Shown piece after piece: positions 10,896 through 22,877 of a stretch of 64,000 nucleotides of DNA. The notes under the pieces are model-generated. The model ran no database searches. It saw only the letters and a program-made list of their open reading frames with translations, and was not told the DNA's origin. The DNA comes from Diploptera punctata (lineage: Eukaryota; Arthropoda; Insecta; Blattodea; Blaberidae): the NCBI GenBank assembly GCA_030220185.1, contig JASPKZ010005705.1, positions 114,501-178,500 on the forward strand, in the 5' to 3' direction. Within the stretch, counting starts at the first letter, position 1; the number at the start of each line of letters is the position of its first letter. Made by a program: the position numbers and the translations under genes.

Positions 10896-11308
10896 AAGAG
10901 GGAAAAAAGGTAATAAGAATAAACTTAAAAAAGTTAACGCTAATATCTACATTAATTGAATTATATCAGTTCATACAAATGAAAATATCGCACTAGATTC
11001 AACGAAACATGTAGACTGAAAGTTTTGTAAGGCTATATAAAATATATAAATCAAATGCCGCTATTTGAGGCAAAGTCTAAAGAAATCCTGAATATGAAAT
11101 AAAGCAAAATGTCTTATTTATTCTTAATCAATAAAGTTGAAAAATAAATTTAAAATTTCGGGCATTTTATTTAAACGAGTAACAAAAATTAAAACAAAAA
11201 TTCAGGCAAATTTCACGGCGATTTGAATGCACTGAACTAACTGTTCAATAATATAAAAAATATTAAAAAACCAACAGAGACATTAATGATTCTATTTTCG
11301 TATTAAAG
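10896..11308. other. Intergenic, no gene recognised
   Basis: AT-rich sequence with no supported feature on either strand. Confidence 0.4.

Positions 11309-11344
<36 letters not shown>
11309..11344. repeat. (TA)n microsatellite
   Basis: About 36 bp of perfect TA. Confidence 0.97.
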
Positions 11345-11347
<3 letters not shown>

Positions 11348-11414
11348 ATAATTTATATATGTTTAGTTGTAAATGCTTTAACATCCAATATTATACTGTT
11401 CAATTAATGTTATT

Positions 11415-11510
11415 GTACAATTAATAATAATAATAATAATAATACTTTATTTATTCTGGCAGAGTTAAGGCCATAAGGCCCTCTCTTCCACTCAACCAGC
11501 ACAAATACAA
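11415..11510 (-). mobile_element. Jockey-like LINE 3' tail
   Basis: The minus strand reads GAGTGGAAGAGAGGGCCTTA, then a CCAGAATAAATAAAG block, then (ATT)n. It matches the tail of the Jockey-like copy at 37890-37970. Only the tail is present. Confidence 0.55.
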
Positions 11511-11673
11511 ATAAATATTCGACAAATATAGATATACACTATACTAATTATAAACAGTTAAAGATACAATAAATGTAGCAATGTAAATGTCATGTACAAG
11601 CAACATTTTATAGGGTAATAACAATAATGATACGATAATAATATAAATATGATACATTATACGGGAAACACCA

Positions 11674-11676
<3 letters not shown>

Positions 11677-11713
<37 letters not shown>
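11677..11713. repeat. (TA)n microsatellite
   Basis: About 37 bp of perfect TA. Confidence 0.97.
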
Positions 11714-11715
<2 letters not shown>

Positions 11716-11974
11716 TACACTGGATAATAATGAAGTCGAGTTTAGAGCAAATATACATGACTAATATGATGAAATGGGCCCTGACAATAAAATTTCAATT
11801 CAGAACTAGCTTTGACGATTGAAAAAAAAAATCGACCAAAACTTGATGCAGGTTGTCACCAGGTTTTGAACTCGTAACATTCGGAATAAGAGTACAACAC
11901 ACCATGGACCCACAAATGAAAATGGATAATTGCGCAGTAGGATGTAATCATGAATTATATGACTTATATGGTGA

Positions 11975-12245
11975 TACTGACACAGTCAGAATAATAAAAT
12001 CTTTAAGTTTGAGATGGCTGGGCCATTTAGGTACATGGAATGGAGGAAACAGAATTGCCCGTAGTCACATTCCCCAAAATAGAGGGGGAAAAGAAAAGTT
12101 GGAAGACCTCTTACCAGATGGCTAGACAGCGTGGAACAGGATCTGAAGGTTATGGGAGTCCAGGGATGGAGAAGGAAGGCAGAAGATAGAAATTGATGAA
12201 GGCGCATAGTTGGGTCGCAATGGGCTGTAGCACCAAACATCATGA
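11975..12245 (+). mobile_element. LINE C-terminal fragment
   Basis: Translation gives SLRWLGHLGTWNGGNRIAR and then, after a frameshift, [20 protein letters not shown] followed by RRKAEDRN. The LRWLGHL and RW-D-VE-DL blocks are typical of the region after the reverse transcriptase of non-LTR elements. It ends near ATGATG. Confidence 0.6.
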
Positions 12246-13130
12246 TGAGTATAAAACGCTACCACTTGACTCAACTCGCTGAGTAATTTTATTTCTTATT
12301 GCTATGTATTCGTAAAGAACTATCAAATATGCTGGAATTTTGTTATAATAATAATCAGAGTGAACACAAGAAAAACGTTCCATTTTACACGGAAATGTGA
12401 AAATAAATCTTGTAAATGTAAAATTACTGGAAGATAACATTTTACAAAATACAACAGCTACCATTTTACATTTGTATTTATTTTTTCCCAAAGGTTTTTC
12501 TATCGCAGTATCTTCTCTTATGTTTTTTTTGTTATAATTGTAAAATGTCACCCATTATAAAGAAGCATTTGCTATTACTGAGCTATAATTTTATACTTTG
12601 GAAGTTATTACTTTTGTCAAATGTAAAACAATTGATGGATAATTTTCCAATAACTTGACTCATTGACAATAAAACGTAATAAGATTAAACTAATACATTA
12701 ATAAAAGTAGATAAACTAAATATGGCGTCGTCTAATCTAAAGATAATTGATAAGAACAGAACCGTCGAATACAATTATCACACATTGAATTAAAGCCGCC
12801 ATTACCGTCTTCGGTGTTATTGAACTCTGATATACAGTACATAACTACATGTAGGGCATTTACCAAATTCTGGATACGAAAAGTAAAAATTAATTATTCG
12901 ATAAATGTTGTGTCAGATCGGAAATGTGTAATCATAATGTTGGAGAATAAATGTTTATGCCACATTTGAAGTCTAATTAAACTAATCAAAGTTTTATTGA
13001 CTTAAATTTTACATTTTGTGTTCGAAATCAATACCTACATTCATCTGCAAAGCGTACATTTATAGATAAGAAGACTGAGTCTCCTGAAGCATATCACGGA
13101 GATAGAATGACCAAGATTATGAAGTCTTGT
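12246..13130. other. Intergenic, no gene recognised
   Basis: AT-rich, with no supported coding frame, RNA gene or repeat match within the window. Confidence 0.4.
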
Positions 13131-13135
13131 TTATT

Positions 13136-13400
13136 TTTCTCATAACTGACACCCTTGGAAGCCAAGGGGTATAATTAACAAAATGTCAGTTTTCGGTAAA
13201 TAATGTTCAAAGTTGAGACACTCCATATGTGATTGTCTTAGCAGTTTTCTTTTCAACACTAGATTTCAGCACCAGACAGATTTTTACTTGTATCCATTGG
13301 CCATTGAGATCAGTATCTGATTTAACTACTAAAATTTACAATTAACTCCAAAATTAGTAATTTGTCACTTGTGCCTATTGGCTTCTAAGGGTCTCAATTT
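13136..13400. mobile_element. MITE family M1, copy 1
   Basis: The ends are inverted: GACACCCTTGGAAGCCAAGG at the left versus the reverse complement of TTGGCTTCTAAGGGTCTC at the right. A diverged copy in the opposite orientation lies at 34945-35205, sharing the internal CAGCACCAGACAGATTTTTA block. It is non-coding. The target duplication is unclear in this copy. Confidence 0.65.
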
Positions 13401-13985
13401 AATTACAATAAAATAGGAAAAGTTACAAATAAATTAACCATTAGGTATGTAACTAAATTTAAATAAAAAATATAAAAAAAACACTAAATTTAATTCAAAC
13501 CCTAAAAAAGTAATTTGAAAACTATATTCAAATACAAGACAAGATAAACGCCAAACTTTTAAATTTAACAGAAAAACACATAATTTAAATACAAAGCAAT
13601 AACACCAAGAAAAATGAAATTTTAAATATTAGAAAGGCACTAAATTAAAAATATATTAGAATAACTATGAAAAATCAATAGTTAGAAAAATCACAAAACT
13701 GAAATACAAAACAAAATAATCGACAAATTCGAAATTAAATTAACATGTAGTAGATAATTAAATTTAAAATTTTTTTTAACTCTAATAGCATATTACTATA
13801 TTAAAAAGTTTTTTTGTTTCAAAAAAATGAAAAAAAATATTGTAGTCGCATTCATTAGGTTAACGTCGGTATAGCCTACATTTTCAGTAGTTCTTTGTCA
13901 CACGCAGCCGAGCCACCAATAATGTGTAGGTAAGTTATTTGACTGATCATTTTATGGGACATCCCATGCCGTACCTTTGCAGTTT
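13401..13985. other. Intergenic, no gene recognised
   Basis: Very A-rich sequence with irregular repeats of AAATTTAAA-like words; no supported feature. Confidence 0.4.
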
Positions 13986-13989
13986 TTAG

Positions 13990-14300
13990 GCATGCTGTAT
14001 TGGTGCAGAGCTATCAGACTTGCGCTGGTTCGAGTCCCCGTGAGAGATGACATTTTCTCATGAATTTGAGTCAGTGTGGGAACGGTGTCCATTTTGTATT
14101 GTATGGAATTTGGATAGCTACAATACATAGCGGCTCCAAATGAGAAAACGGCTGGGGGATACGACGTGCTGATCGCATGTCACCTCAATATTGGCTAGAA
14201 GATCATCCACCTCTATGATCATTACATATGGATTTGAGGCCAGGAGCCAGGTAGTAAGTCAAGGGCCTTCTAGGCCTGTCGCGCCATGGAGTTTATTATA
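13990..14300 (+). mobile_element. SINE-B
   Basis: A tRNA-like B box (CTGGTTCGAGTCCCCGTG) at about 14023 is followed by the SINE-B body GGGAACGGTGTCC, TGGATAGCTACAATACATAG and GGCTGGGGGATACGAC. The end reads GGGCCTTCTAGGCCTGTCGC. The A-box side is eroded. It matches 8985-10895, 25080-25386 and 35335-35576. Confidence 0.75.
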
Positions 14301-15542
<1,242 letters not shown>

Positions 15543-16300
15543 CGGTTCAGTTGTTTAGTTTACAGGCACTTTGCTTTGTGGTTAGCTAGGTCTAATTTGG
15601 ACGCATACGTATTTAGTGCATCATGCGGCGTTGTCACGTTTTATTCACTAGAATACATTTTTACCAACTAAAGATACTGAAAAAGACAAAAGTTGCAACG
15701 CTGTTAAGATAATTATATTCATGTGGAGTAAACACGGAAACTTCATTTAAAAATGCGAAGACATTATTGGCTGAGAACCGCTTTCAGTTTTTGATGATTT
15801 AAGCGGCATCTTAGAAGCCTCTACCGACAACTCCCCGGCTCTACCTGGTAGTAACAATGTAATTTTTTTACCAGAGGGTAACAGTTGCCTTTGATGCTGC
15901 CTGTAAACTAAATGACTGAGCCGGCTATATAGTGGACTCAGTGTTTTAGTTTGCAGGCCCTTTGCTTTGTGGTTAGGTATGTCTATTTTGCACGGAGAAG
16001 TATTTAGCACATCAAGAGGCGTTGTCACGTTTATTCACTGGTACTAACATACTATATTATAATAATACTGCAAAACACAAAAGTTACAACGCTGTTAAGA
16101 TCATTATATCCACGCGGAGTTGACATGGAAAGTCATTTAAAAATGCGAAGGAATTATTAGGAGAGAACGGCGATTGAAGCGGCGTCTTAGAAGCCTCTAA
16201 CGCCGACTTCCCGGCTCTACCTGGCAATAACAATGCATTTTTAACGAGGTAAACAGTTGTCTTTGATGTCGCCTGTAAACTAAATGACTGAGTCGACTAC
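15543..16300 (+). repeat. Tandem duplication of a ~375-bp unit upstream of the SIAH-like gene
   Basis: Two head-to-tail units, about 15543-15930 and 15931-16300. Shared blocks in the same order include CTTTGCTTTGTGGTTAG, GGCGTTGTCACGTTT, AACGCTGTTAAGAT, ATTTAAAAATGCGAAG, CTTAGAAGCCTCTA, CCCGGCTCTACCTGG and GTAAACTAAATGACTGAG. The units differ by scattered substitutions and small indels, so the duplication is not very recent. There is no coding frame. Its position about 0.4 kb before the first coding exon makes a promoter-proximal role possible; that is inference. Confidence 0.8.
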
Positions 16301-16674
16301 ACCTTCTCTAGCAGGATCAAAAAATGATTTATTTAGAGTCTAGCCGCTCAGTATCCCGCCCTGACATTTTCACGACAATGTTGCCGATATGGATATTCAG
16401 TGGAGGGGCCGCTTTATGTATCACGCGGTTAGTAGAAATACAACCTACAACATCGCAGCAATTTCAAACCTCACTAGCGGCGTCAAGAACAGTGATTGGT
16501 TGTGACAGACGTCCATTCCCACTTCAACTATTTCTTTATTGACAGTAGGAGGAGAGTTTCTCCCTTTACCCCCTCAACCTAAACGTCAAAGCCGGGGACT
16601 CAGCGGCTGTACTTTAAGTTCCGGTCTGTTAATAGTAAATGTGTATTAAGACGTGACTTTATTTTGTTCACAGA
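16301..16674 (+). promoter_or_regulatory. 5' flank and probable 3' splice site before exon 1
   Basis: This GC-richer stretch precedes the start codon. The bases directly before it, a pyrimidine run ending TTTTGTTCACAG (to 16673), form a good splice acceptor followed by A-ATG. This suggests that the first coding exon is preceded by a noncoding exon whose position I cannot fix. No TATA box was identified with confidence. Confidence 0.45.
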
Positions 16675-17081
16675 ATGTCCACCGTTATAGAAGGACAGAT
16701 TACAAGACCGGACAAAGTTGCGTGCAACAAGACAGTCCGACAGAGCGTGTTCCACGTGTTAACTTGTCCGATATGTCAAGACTACATGTTGCCTCCAATT
16801 ACGCTATGTCAGTCCGGGCATAACATCTGCAGCAAGTGTCGGCCCAACCTGCAATTCACCGGAGGCAATAAGTGTCCTCACTGTAGTAAAGGTCTGCTAG
16901 ATACCCGCAACGTGGCTCTGGAGGCCATCGCTAGAGGTCTCAAGTACCCTTGTCGATACACTGAGCTTGGCTGCAGACTTAAGTGTACCATGGAGGAGAT
17001 AAGCAGGCATCATGCCAAATGTTCATTCAGATCTTACGACTGTCCAATCAGAACACAGGAGAAATGCTACTGGAACGGCAG
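16675..17081 (+). CDS. SIAH/Sina-like RING E3 ubiquitin ligase, exon 1
   Basis: This exon encodes residues 1-135 and two bases of codon 136 of a 284-residue protein. A C3HC4 RING finger has all eight ligands: C31, C34, C45, H49, C52, C55, C67 and C70. The stretch LPPITLCQSGHNICSKC is the SIAH signature. A first SIAH zinc finger follows with C93, C100, H112 and C116, and the second begins with C123 and C131. SIAH proteins recruit an E2 through the RING and ubiquitinate substrates bound by the C-terminal domain, in cytoplasm and nucleus. The exon ends AG|GTAAAT; the intron is phase 2. The ATG at 16675 is the natural start because it gives the normal N-terminal length and is the first Met of the frame. 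It is clearly SIAH family but diverged from canonical SIAH1/Sina, so I assign no symbol. Confidence 0.92.
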
Positions 17082-17194
17082 GTAAATACTAAGAATTAAA
17101 GCTGGATATTTAGATCCTTTGTCATTTATTATAAAAATATAGATTCTTCTTCTTCTTCTTCTAATTCTCTTTGTTTTTGGGTTCAAGACCTGTT

Positions 17195-17790
17195 CCAACC
17201 AGAATTAAGAGTCCCTATATCCCATATTTGGTCTCCCAGGTGTCCTTCTTCCATCCTCTGGTAACTTATCTCTTGCTATGCGTACAATTCTATCTGGTGA
17301 CATGCGGAATATATGTTGATTCCATTCTAATCTCCTTTTTTGCACCTATTCGCATGTTGCCTAATATTCAGGTACCTTCTTATTTATTAATTTACTGTAT
17401 AATTAGATCTTTCATTGATTTACGTACAATCTTCCTCAGAATATGCATTTAATTTGTTTCTAAATGTTGTTTTGTTTTAACAATATCTGCTCTTGTGATG
17501 ATGATGGTAATACTGGACGTTACACTACTTTATATATTCTTGTTTGGTATATTTATATAAGTACTTGTTTTGCCACACGATATCATTCATATACCCAACC
17601 ATTCTGGCTACTTTATTAGCTTGAATTGTGACTTCAGAACGTAACGATCCTCAGCAAGTTATTTGCACACCCAAATATTTGATTAATTATCATAACCTGC
17701 TCAATAATTTTCCTTTTTAATTAAATCTTAGAGAAACTTTACTTATTGTATATTTGCAGTAAATGGTTTTTTAATCGATGCTACCTGTTT
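17195..17790 (-). mobile_element. LINE reverse-transcriptase fragment
   Basis: Minus-strand translation gives YLGVQIT, a stop, then GSLRSEVTIQANKVARMVGY and NDIVWQNKYLY. After eroded sequence come RRLEWNQHIFRMSPDRIVRI and LPEDGRRTPGRPNMGYRDS. These are the YLGV and WN-H--RM plus GRRTPGRP blocks of a non-LTR element. Several stops and frameshifts make it inactive. Confidence 0.65.
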
Positions 17791-17794
17791 GTCA

Positions 17795-18115
17795 TTACGA
17801 CATACCTGGCATTCTCTCCTGACATGAAGTACTTGGTTACGCTTCCATGATGATATGAAATGTGATGATGATGGTAATGATTCGCCAGGAGAGGCCTTAA
17901 TCTAAATTTAATCTAATGAGGCAAATATGATAATGATGGCCATATGATGTTCGGGGACAATTTGGGCCTTAAATTTCCTGACATTTGTCTTATAGGTGAG
18001 GAAACACCCAAAAGAAAACCTCACTCAGGAAACTTGTCCCGACTCAGGATAGTACTCTGGCCCGCTGCGTGACAATGCACGACGCTATCTCCAGGTCACA
18101 GCGGTGAACTGTGTA
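17795..18115 (-). mobile_element. SINE-A, tail type II (diverged)
   Basis: On the minus strand, the head begins with an A-box-like GACCTGGAGATAGCGTCG and has a mutated B box. The body holds ATAAGACAAATGTCAGG, and the tail holds ATGTCAGGAGAGAATGCC. It is more eroded than the copies at 4905 and 61595. Confidence 0.7.
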
Positions 18116-18377
18116 GTAAATATAGTTGTTGGTTGTAAAAAAATTAGACATTATGACATTTTTAAAAATATTTAATTTAGGCCCCTAATTATGAAGTGTA
18201 TATTTGTTTGTTGTGCAAATTTTTGGAAACAGTTACGATTTTAAATATTTCTAGAAAGGTTTAAATTGAATATCGTATATTCTCATTTGTTGGAAAGGAG
18301 CATGCATGTATTTTAAATGGAGTTTAATTCTGGCATCTTATTTAATTATGTTGAAATTTAACATTTTTTTAAAATTT

Positions 18378-18618
18378 AAGGATTGTTAATGTTATATACA
18401 CAGGTATCCTCAACCAAAATATATAATTATTTTCGTCCACTCTTCCCGGTCTTACGTGTCTGCTTCTGTCGTATTTCTCTTCTTCATGTTGTCTTGAATT
18501 CCCTTTATCCACATTGGTTATGGTGTACCACGTTTCCCTTTTCCAAAAGGTATCCATTTCAATACTTCTTTGTTTGTTTCTGTGTCCCTTCTTCTCATTA
18601 TATGTCCATACCATCTTA
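18378..18618 (-). mobile_element. LINE 3' part, downstream of fold-back insertion
   Basis: The minus strand, using TATGGACATAATGAGAAG and what follows, gives RWYGHIMRRRDTETNKEVLK-type translation and then GKGKR, typical of the LINE C-terminal region. It is continuous with 18881-19020 once the fold-back element and one copy of its target duplication are removed. Confidence 0.65.
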
Positions 18619-18880
18619 AAATTAAAATATAAAATTATGGAATATTCACCCGAAAGGTCCGTCTCCTCAACTTAATTAATTATTTAACTGTAGCGCTTTC
18701 GGAACTTGTCCCATCATCGGCAGTTTTGAATCCTGTCGATGATGGGAAAAGTCCCGAAAGCGCTACAGTTAAATAATTAAGTTGAGGAGACGGACCTTTC
18801 AGGTGAATATTCCATAATTTTATATTTTAATTTTGAATAACACATCAACGGAACACATAATGAATCTTATAAAATTTGAA
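18619..18880. mobile_element. Palindromic fold-back element, copy 1
   Basis: Two arms of about 100 bp are near-perfect inverted copies; the left holds GGTCCGTCTCCTCAAC and GTAGCGCTTTCGG. They meet around a short centre, followed by an unpaired 3' tail with CAACGGAACACATAATG. It is flanked by the 12-bp direct repeat CATACCATCTTA (18607-18618 and 18881-18892). The interrupted sequence is a LINE that needs only one copy of that repeat. Other copies lie at 53454-53610 and 58657-58919. Confidence 0.85.
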
Positions 18881-19020
18881 CATACCATCTTAGTTGGATT
18901 TCTTTAATCTCTTGTACAATATCCTTTTCTACATTCATAATTTCTCTTATTTTAATGTTTTTTATTTTGTCTAATTTTGATATTCTTGCCGATCTTCTTA
19001 AAAATTAATTTCTGTGACTA
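18881..19020 (-). mobile_element. LINE part, upstream of fold-back insertion
   Basis: Minus-strand translation gives LRRSARISKLDKIKN, then IKIREIMNVEKDIVQEIKEI and QLRWY. This leads directly into the piece at 18378-18618. Confidence 0.65.
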
Positions 19021-19366
19021 ATAATTTATTCAACCAATCAGATTAAATATTTCAGTCACATGACATTTCAAGCGATTATTTTGGAGACGGTTATTTTGTA
19101 GAATATGCTACTTGTATGTGGGAGGAGAAAGACGTCTCGACAATAAAATTGTTAGAAAATAATGGTGCCAAGTGTCGATAAAAGTAAATATTAATGTTAA
19201 AATATCAGGAGATATTAGAATATTATAGTAAAAAAAAAAGAATATTTTTTAATTTGAATTTGAATTTTTAAATCGCATGGACATAAATAATAATTAGGAA
19301 AAAAAAAAAAGACGAAAGTAGATTGTTTGAAGGTATACAATTGAGAACGTTAATTAAATGGGACAC

Positions 19367-19450
19367 GCTTCTTGGATGAGTTTTTTATCGGTGTTTTTCC
19401 TCACCTCTAAAATGAATGTCAATAAAATGTAAGGCCAAAGTAGTCTCCTA
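19367..19450 (+). mobile_element. SINE-A body fragment
   Basis: Shares the block TTTTTATCGG-GTTTTTCCTCACCT, then AATGAATGTCA and AAGGCC with the SINE-A body. Head and tail are missing. Confidence 0.5.
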
Positions 19451-19489
19451 ACACCATCTGACCATCATTCTTCTTTTTCTATGGCGCTA

Positions 19490-20050
19490 CAGCCTGATGT
19501 CGGACCTTGACTCCCTATATTAAGCCCCTCCAAATCTGCCTATCCAAGGTCTTCCTTTTCCATTTCCTCACTCCTACAACCTTCTTTGCACCCTCGACCA
19601 TAACACCAAATCTACTGTTCTTCGATCTTCCTACTCATCTCTTGCCCCCTATAGTAGTATAGAGAATTTTCTTTGGGATACGTCTATCTCCATGCGATTA
19701 ACATGCCCTGCCCACACAAGACTTTGAGTTTACCCATCATGGAAATACATGGTTCCTTATATAGCTCATATATATTCTTCTCCATAGCCAGCTTCCTTAA
19801 TTGGTCCATAAACCCGTCTTAAATTTTTTTTTCGAAGGTGTTTATTACATTTTCTTGTGTTGAATTAAGAGTCCAACTCTCACAACCATAATACAGTACT
19901 GGTCTAATAATACTTTTATATAGCTTTAGTTTTGTTATTCGATGCACATCTAGATTTAAAAGCTGGTGGCTGGGAGAAGTAATAACCCAGATCATGCGTA
20001 TGATGCACAAGAATTGTTTATATTCTGGGAAATAGTTTAAATCCATTCAA
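19490..20050 (-). mobile_element. LINE RT C-terminal region
   Basis: Minus-strand translation gives ITKLKLYKSIIRPVLYYGCE then SWTLNSTQENVINTFEKK. Further on it gives DRRIPKKILY, VGRSKNSRFGVMVEGAKK and WKRKTLDRQIW. IIRPVLYYGCESWTL is a common non-LTR motif after the palm domain. Stops and frameshifts interrupt it. Confidence 0.7.
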
Positions 20051-20317
20051 TGTAAAAATTGAATATAAACATCATGTTAGTAAGATTGTATATATGAAAT
20101 AAATTATGTGTCTTGTCTTAAATGTTAATTTTGTCTTGGATTATGGCCATGACATTTAGCTGATCGCTTATCCGATGAGGTGCCCCATGTCCTTGTGTGG
20201 CCAAAAATAATGTATGTGATCCGGATTTTAAATTATTCTCCAGACAGGTCATTATTCACCTCACTGATAGTATTCTTTTAACAGTTAATCAAAATTAAAT
20301 TTATTAAATGAAAATAG

Positions 20318-20670
20318 TCCACCGCTGTAGTCTCGAGGTAGCATGCTGCTTTGTCACGCAGCGGGCCCGGGTTCGATCCCCGGTCGGGGCAGTTTTTCTG
20401 GGTGAGGTTTATATCCGGGTTTTTTCTCACCTGTAAGACAAATGTCAGGAAAACTTTAAGGCCCAAACGATCCATGAAATCATATGGCCATGATCATCAT
20501 ACTTATCATTATCATCATCATCATCATCATCATCCTTCACCGGTGTGGAAAGCAACGAGGAACTACCACACCTATAATTACCTAGTAAAGCTGCAAGCAT
20601 AGCATGAAAATGCAATGATTGCAGTGAAGGACCTGCCTTCGGGCAGAATTACTATGAACGGATGGATATG
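20318..20670 (+). mobile_element. SINE-A, tail type I
   Basis: An intact head with GGTCTCGAGGTAGCATGCTG and B box GGTTCGATCCCCGG, the body, a CATCAT microsatellite, then the type I tail and a terminal ATGGATGG-like end. Confidence 0.85.
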
Positions 20671-20939
20671 AAAATAGCACTAAGATTAACAAATATTTTC
20701 AGATGTTTGTTTTAAATATTATTTAACCGACAAATTAGATTATTACGTATACCTCATTCTTTTCTTCTTTTTTTATATACATTAGAGAGAGAGACGTCTA
20801 CCAAGCAAATATATTTATCTTACTTGTGTACATTTTATTATTAGTTTTAGGATTAATGTTAGTTATCATTGACATTATTATGTTATCATTCTTAATATTA
20901 TAGATATCCAAATTTATTGATCAAATTTTCATTTAGTAT

Positions 20940-21016
20940 TTAATAGATTCTAATGTAACATATGGTTGGCCCGGTGAGTCGAAGAGAAGGCCACATGACT
21001 AACTCCACCAGCGTAA

Positions 21017-21111
<95 letters not shown>

Positions 21112-21116
21112 ATATA

Positions 21117-21148
<32 letters not shown>
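20940..21148. repeat. (AAAT)n array with (TA)n, attached to a Jockey-like tail
   Basis: A short stretch with GAGTCGAAGAGAAGGCC resembles the 3' tail of the LINE at 37890. It is followed by about 95 bp of AAAT units and then broken (TA)n. Confidence 0.85.
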
Positions 21149-21149
<1 letters not shown>

Positions 21150-21165
21150 AATATTATATTGTCAA

Positions 21166-21515
21166 CCGCTGTGGTCTCGAGGTAGCGTGCTGCCTTGTCA
21201 CGCAGAGGGCCCGGGTTCGATCCCCGGTCGGGGCAGTTTTTCTGGGCGAGGTTTTTATCGGGGTTTTCCCTCGCCTGTAAGACAAATGTCAGGAAAATTT
21301 TGAGGCCTAAACGGTCCCCGAAATCATATGGCCATCATCATCATCCTTATCATTATCATTACCATTATCGTCATCCTTCACCGGTGTGGAAAGCAACGGG
21401 AAGCTACCACACCTACAATTCCCTAGTAATGCTGCAAAGCATAGCATGAAAATGCTATGATTGCAGTGAAAGACCTACCCTAGGGCAGAATTACTATGGA
21501 TGGATGGATGGATAT
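21166..21515 (+). mobile_element. SINE-A, tail type I
   Basis: A complete copy with intact A-box-like and B-box sequence, body, type I tail with GGTGTGGAAAGCAACGGGAAG-like block and an (ATGG)n end at about 21500-21512. Confidence 0.87.
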
Positions 21516-21547
21516 ATTATATTAATACTAAATATAAAAAATTCTGT

Positions 21548-21640
21548 AGGTCTATATGCCGGGATTTGAACCCAAGATATCTAGTTTGACGCTCTAGCGC
21601 ACTAACCAATTGCAATACAGGAGCATTATTCACTTCACGG
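21548..21640 (-). other. tRNA-like sequence / SINE head
   Basis: The minus strand reads GCAATTGGTTAGTGCGC (A-box region), a possible anticodon arm CTAG...CTAG, and GGGTTCAAATCCCGG (B box and T arm). Base 33 would be C instead of the invariant T and the inner anticodon-stem pair is mismatched. It is therefore more likely a tRNA pseudogene or an isolated SINE head than a functional tRNA. Confidence 0.5.
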
Positions 21641-21824
21641 GCTGGGAAAATTGCCTGTTCCGCCTCACAGTTGTTCTGTCCATCTTTTCACTGGCCTTAT
21701 AATATACTTGATCCTCTTGGCTTGTAGCTAAATGCTACTTTTGGTAATCTTGTTACAAAGAAGAAATAAAAAATACAAATCCCATAAATATTAATGATAT
21801 TCAGTCAAATAAAAAGGTTATTAC

Positions 21825-22320
21825 ATTCGTCCATTCATTCATTCTACATGTCTCAACCATTTATCTCTATATTGTTTGATTTTTTCATTCAGTGGATATA
21901 TATTTAATTTTATTCTTATAACTTCATTATTTATCCGATCCAATCTTGTGCAGCCTTTTGTTCTTCTAAGGGAGTATGCTTTGTATTCTTTGTAATTTTT
22001 TGGCCATTACCTAAGTTTCACTCCCATAAAGTAATGCAGAAACTGGCAATGTTTGATAAAACTTGATCTAGTATCTCTTCTTGTTTTGTTCTTTAATGTT
22101 TTACGTATAGTTCCTCATATCGTTTGAAATTTCGACAGTTTCATATTTATGCCTCTTTCAGTTTTTCTGTTTACAGTAAAATTACAACTCAAATAATTAA
22201 AAATTGTTAGTTGTTCCATAGCTTGTTGTCTATTATGAGTTTTATCATATATGTTCATTTCCCCAAAATGCCAGTTTTTTGTTATATTTTACAATTATAT
22301 TCTTGGCACAACTCTTATTT
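21825..22320 (-). mobile_element. LINE-2 fragment
   Basis: Minus-strand translation near 21830-21930 gives INNEVIRIKLNIYPLNEKIK then QYRDKWLRHVE. This matches the plus-strand LINE-2 copy at 34347-34571 (NIYPLNDKIKKYREKWFRHVER). Frameshifts occur throughout. Confidence 0.65.
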
Positions 22321-22877
22321 AATTACGCTACTTGAAATTCATATGTACCCCGACTAATTAGCATATATTGACATTACAATACGGTAGCTTCTACTAAGAG
22401 AACATTATAATGAGAATTTATTCTGTGCTATATCAACTAATTACAAACGTAATATTGTAATCAAAGTACACAGAATTTGCTGTTTGCTTGCAATAGTCAA
22501 TAGAACTAAATATAATTTTTTCTCGTATTTGTGTGTGCTCCGATTCACGTTGTACACGGAAAAGTAGGCCCTATTAACAAAGGTAAAGGTTAAACTATGG
22601 AAAAATAAGGACGAAAATGAAATTGAATCTTAAGTGTTTACTTTTACAACTTATTTATTTTAATCCATCCAATTTTATTTATTTTCTAAATTTTAAGTAC
22701 TAAATCTCAAAGTAATTTACCCCAGTGGAACCCATGTCCGCATTTCTTGACGGTAGTATTTTTACGGTGAAATATCGTCACTCTTTCGACGAAGGCACTT
22801 TTTTCGTCTGACTTATCATCTTCAACCAGTATGGATTAGATAATCCTATTGGCAACAATGCTACTGCCGGCATAGTT
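22321..22877. other. Intronic, no feature recognised
   Basis: AT-rich intron sequence with no repeat match found inside the window. Confidence 0.35.

Noticed and set aside
19639..20000. A host gene exon within the intron on the minus strand
   Set aside because: The translation YKSIIRPVLYYGCESWTL is a common LINE motif and stops break the surrounding frame.
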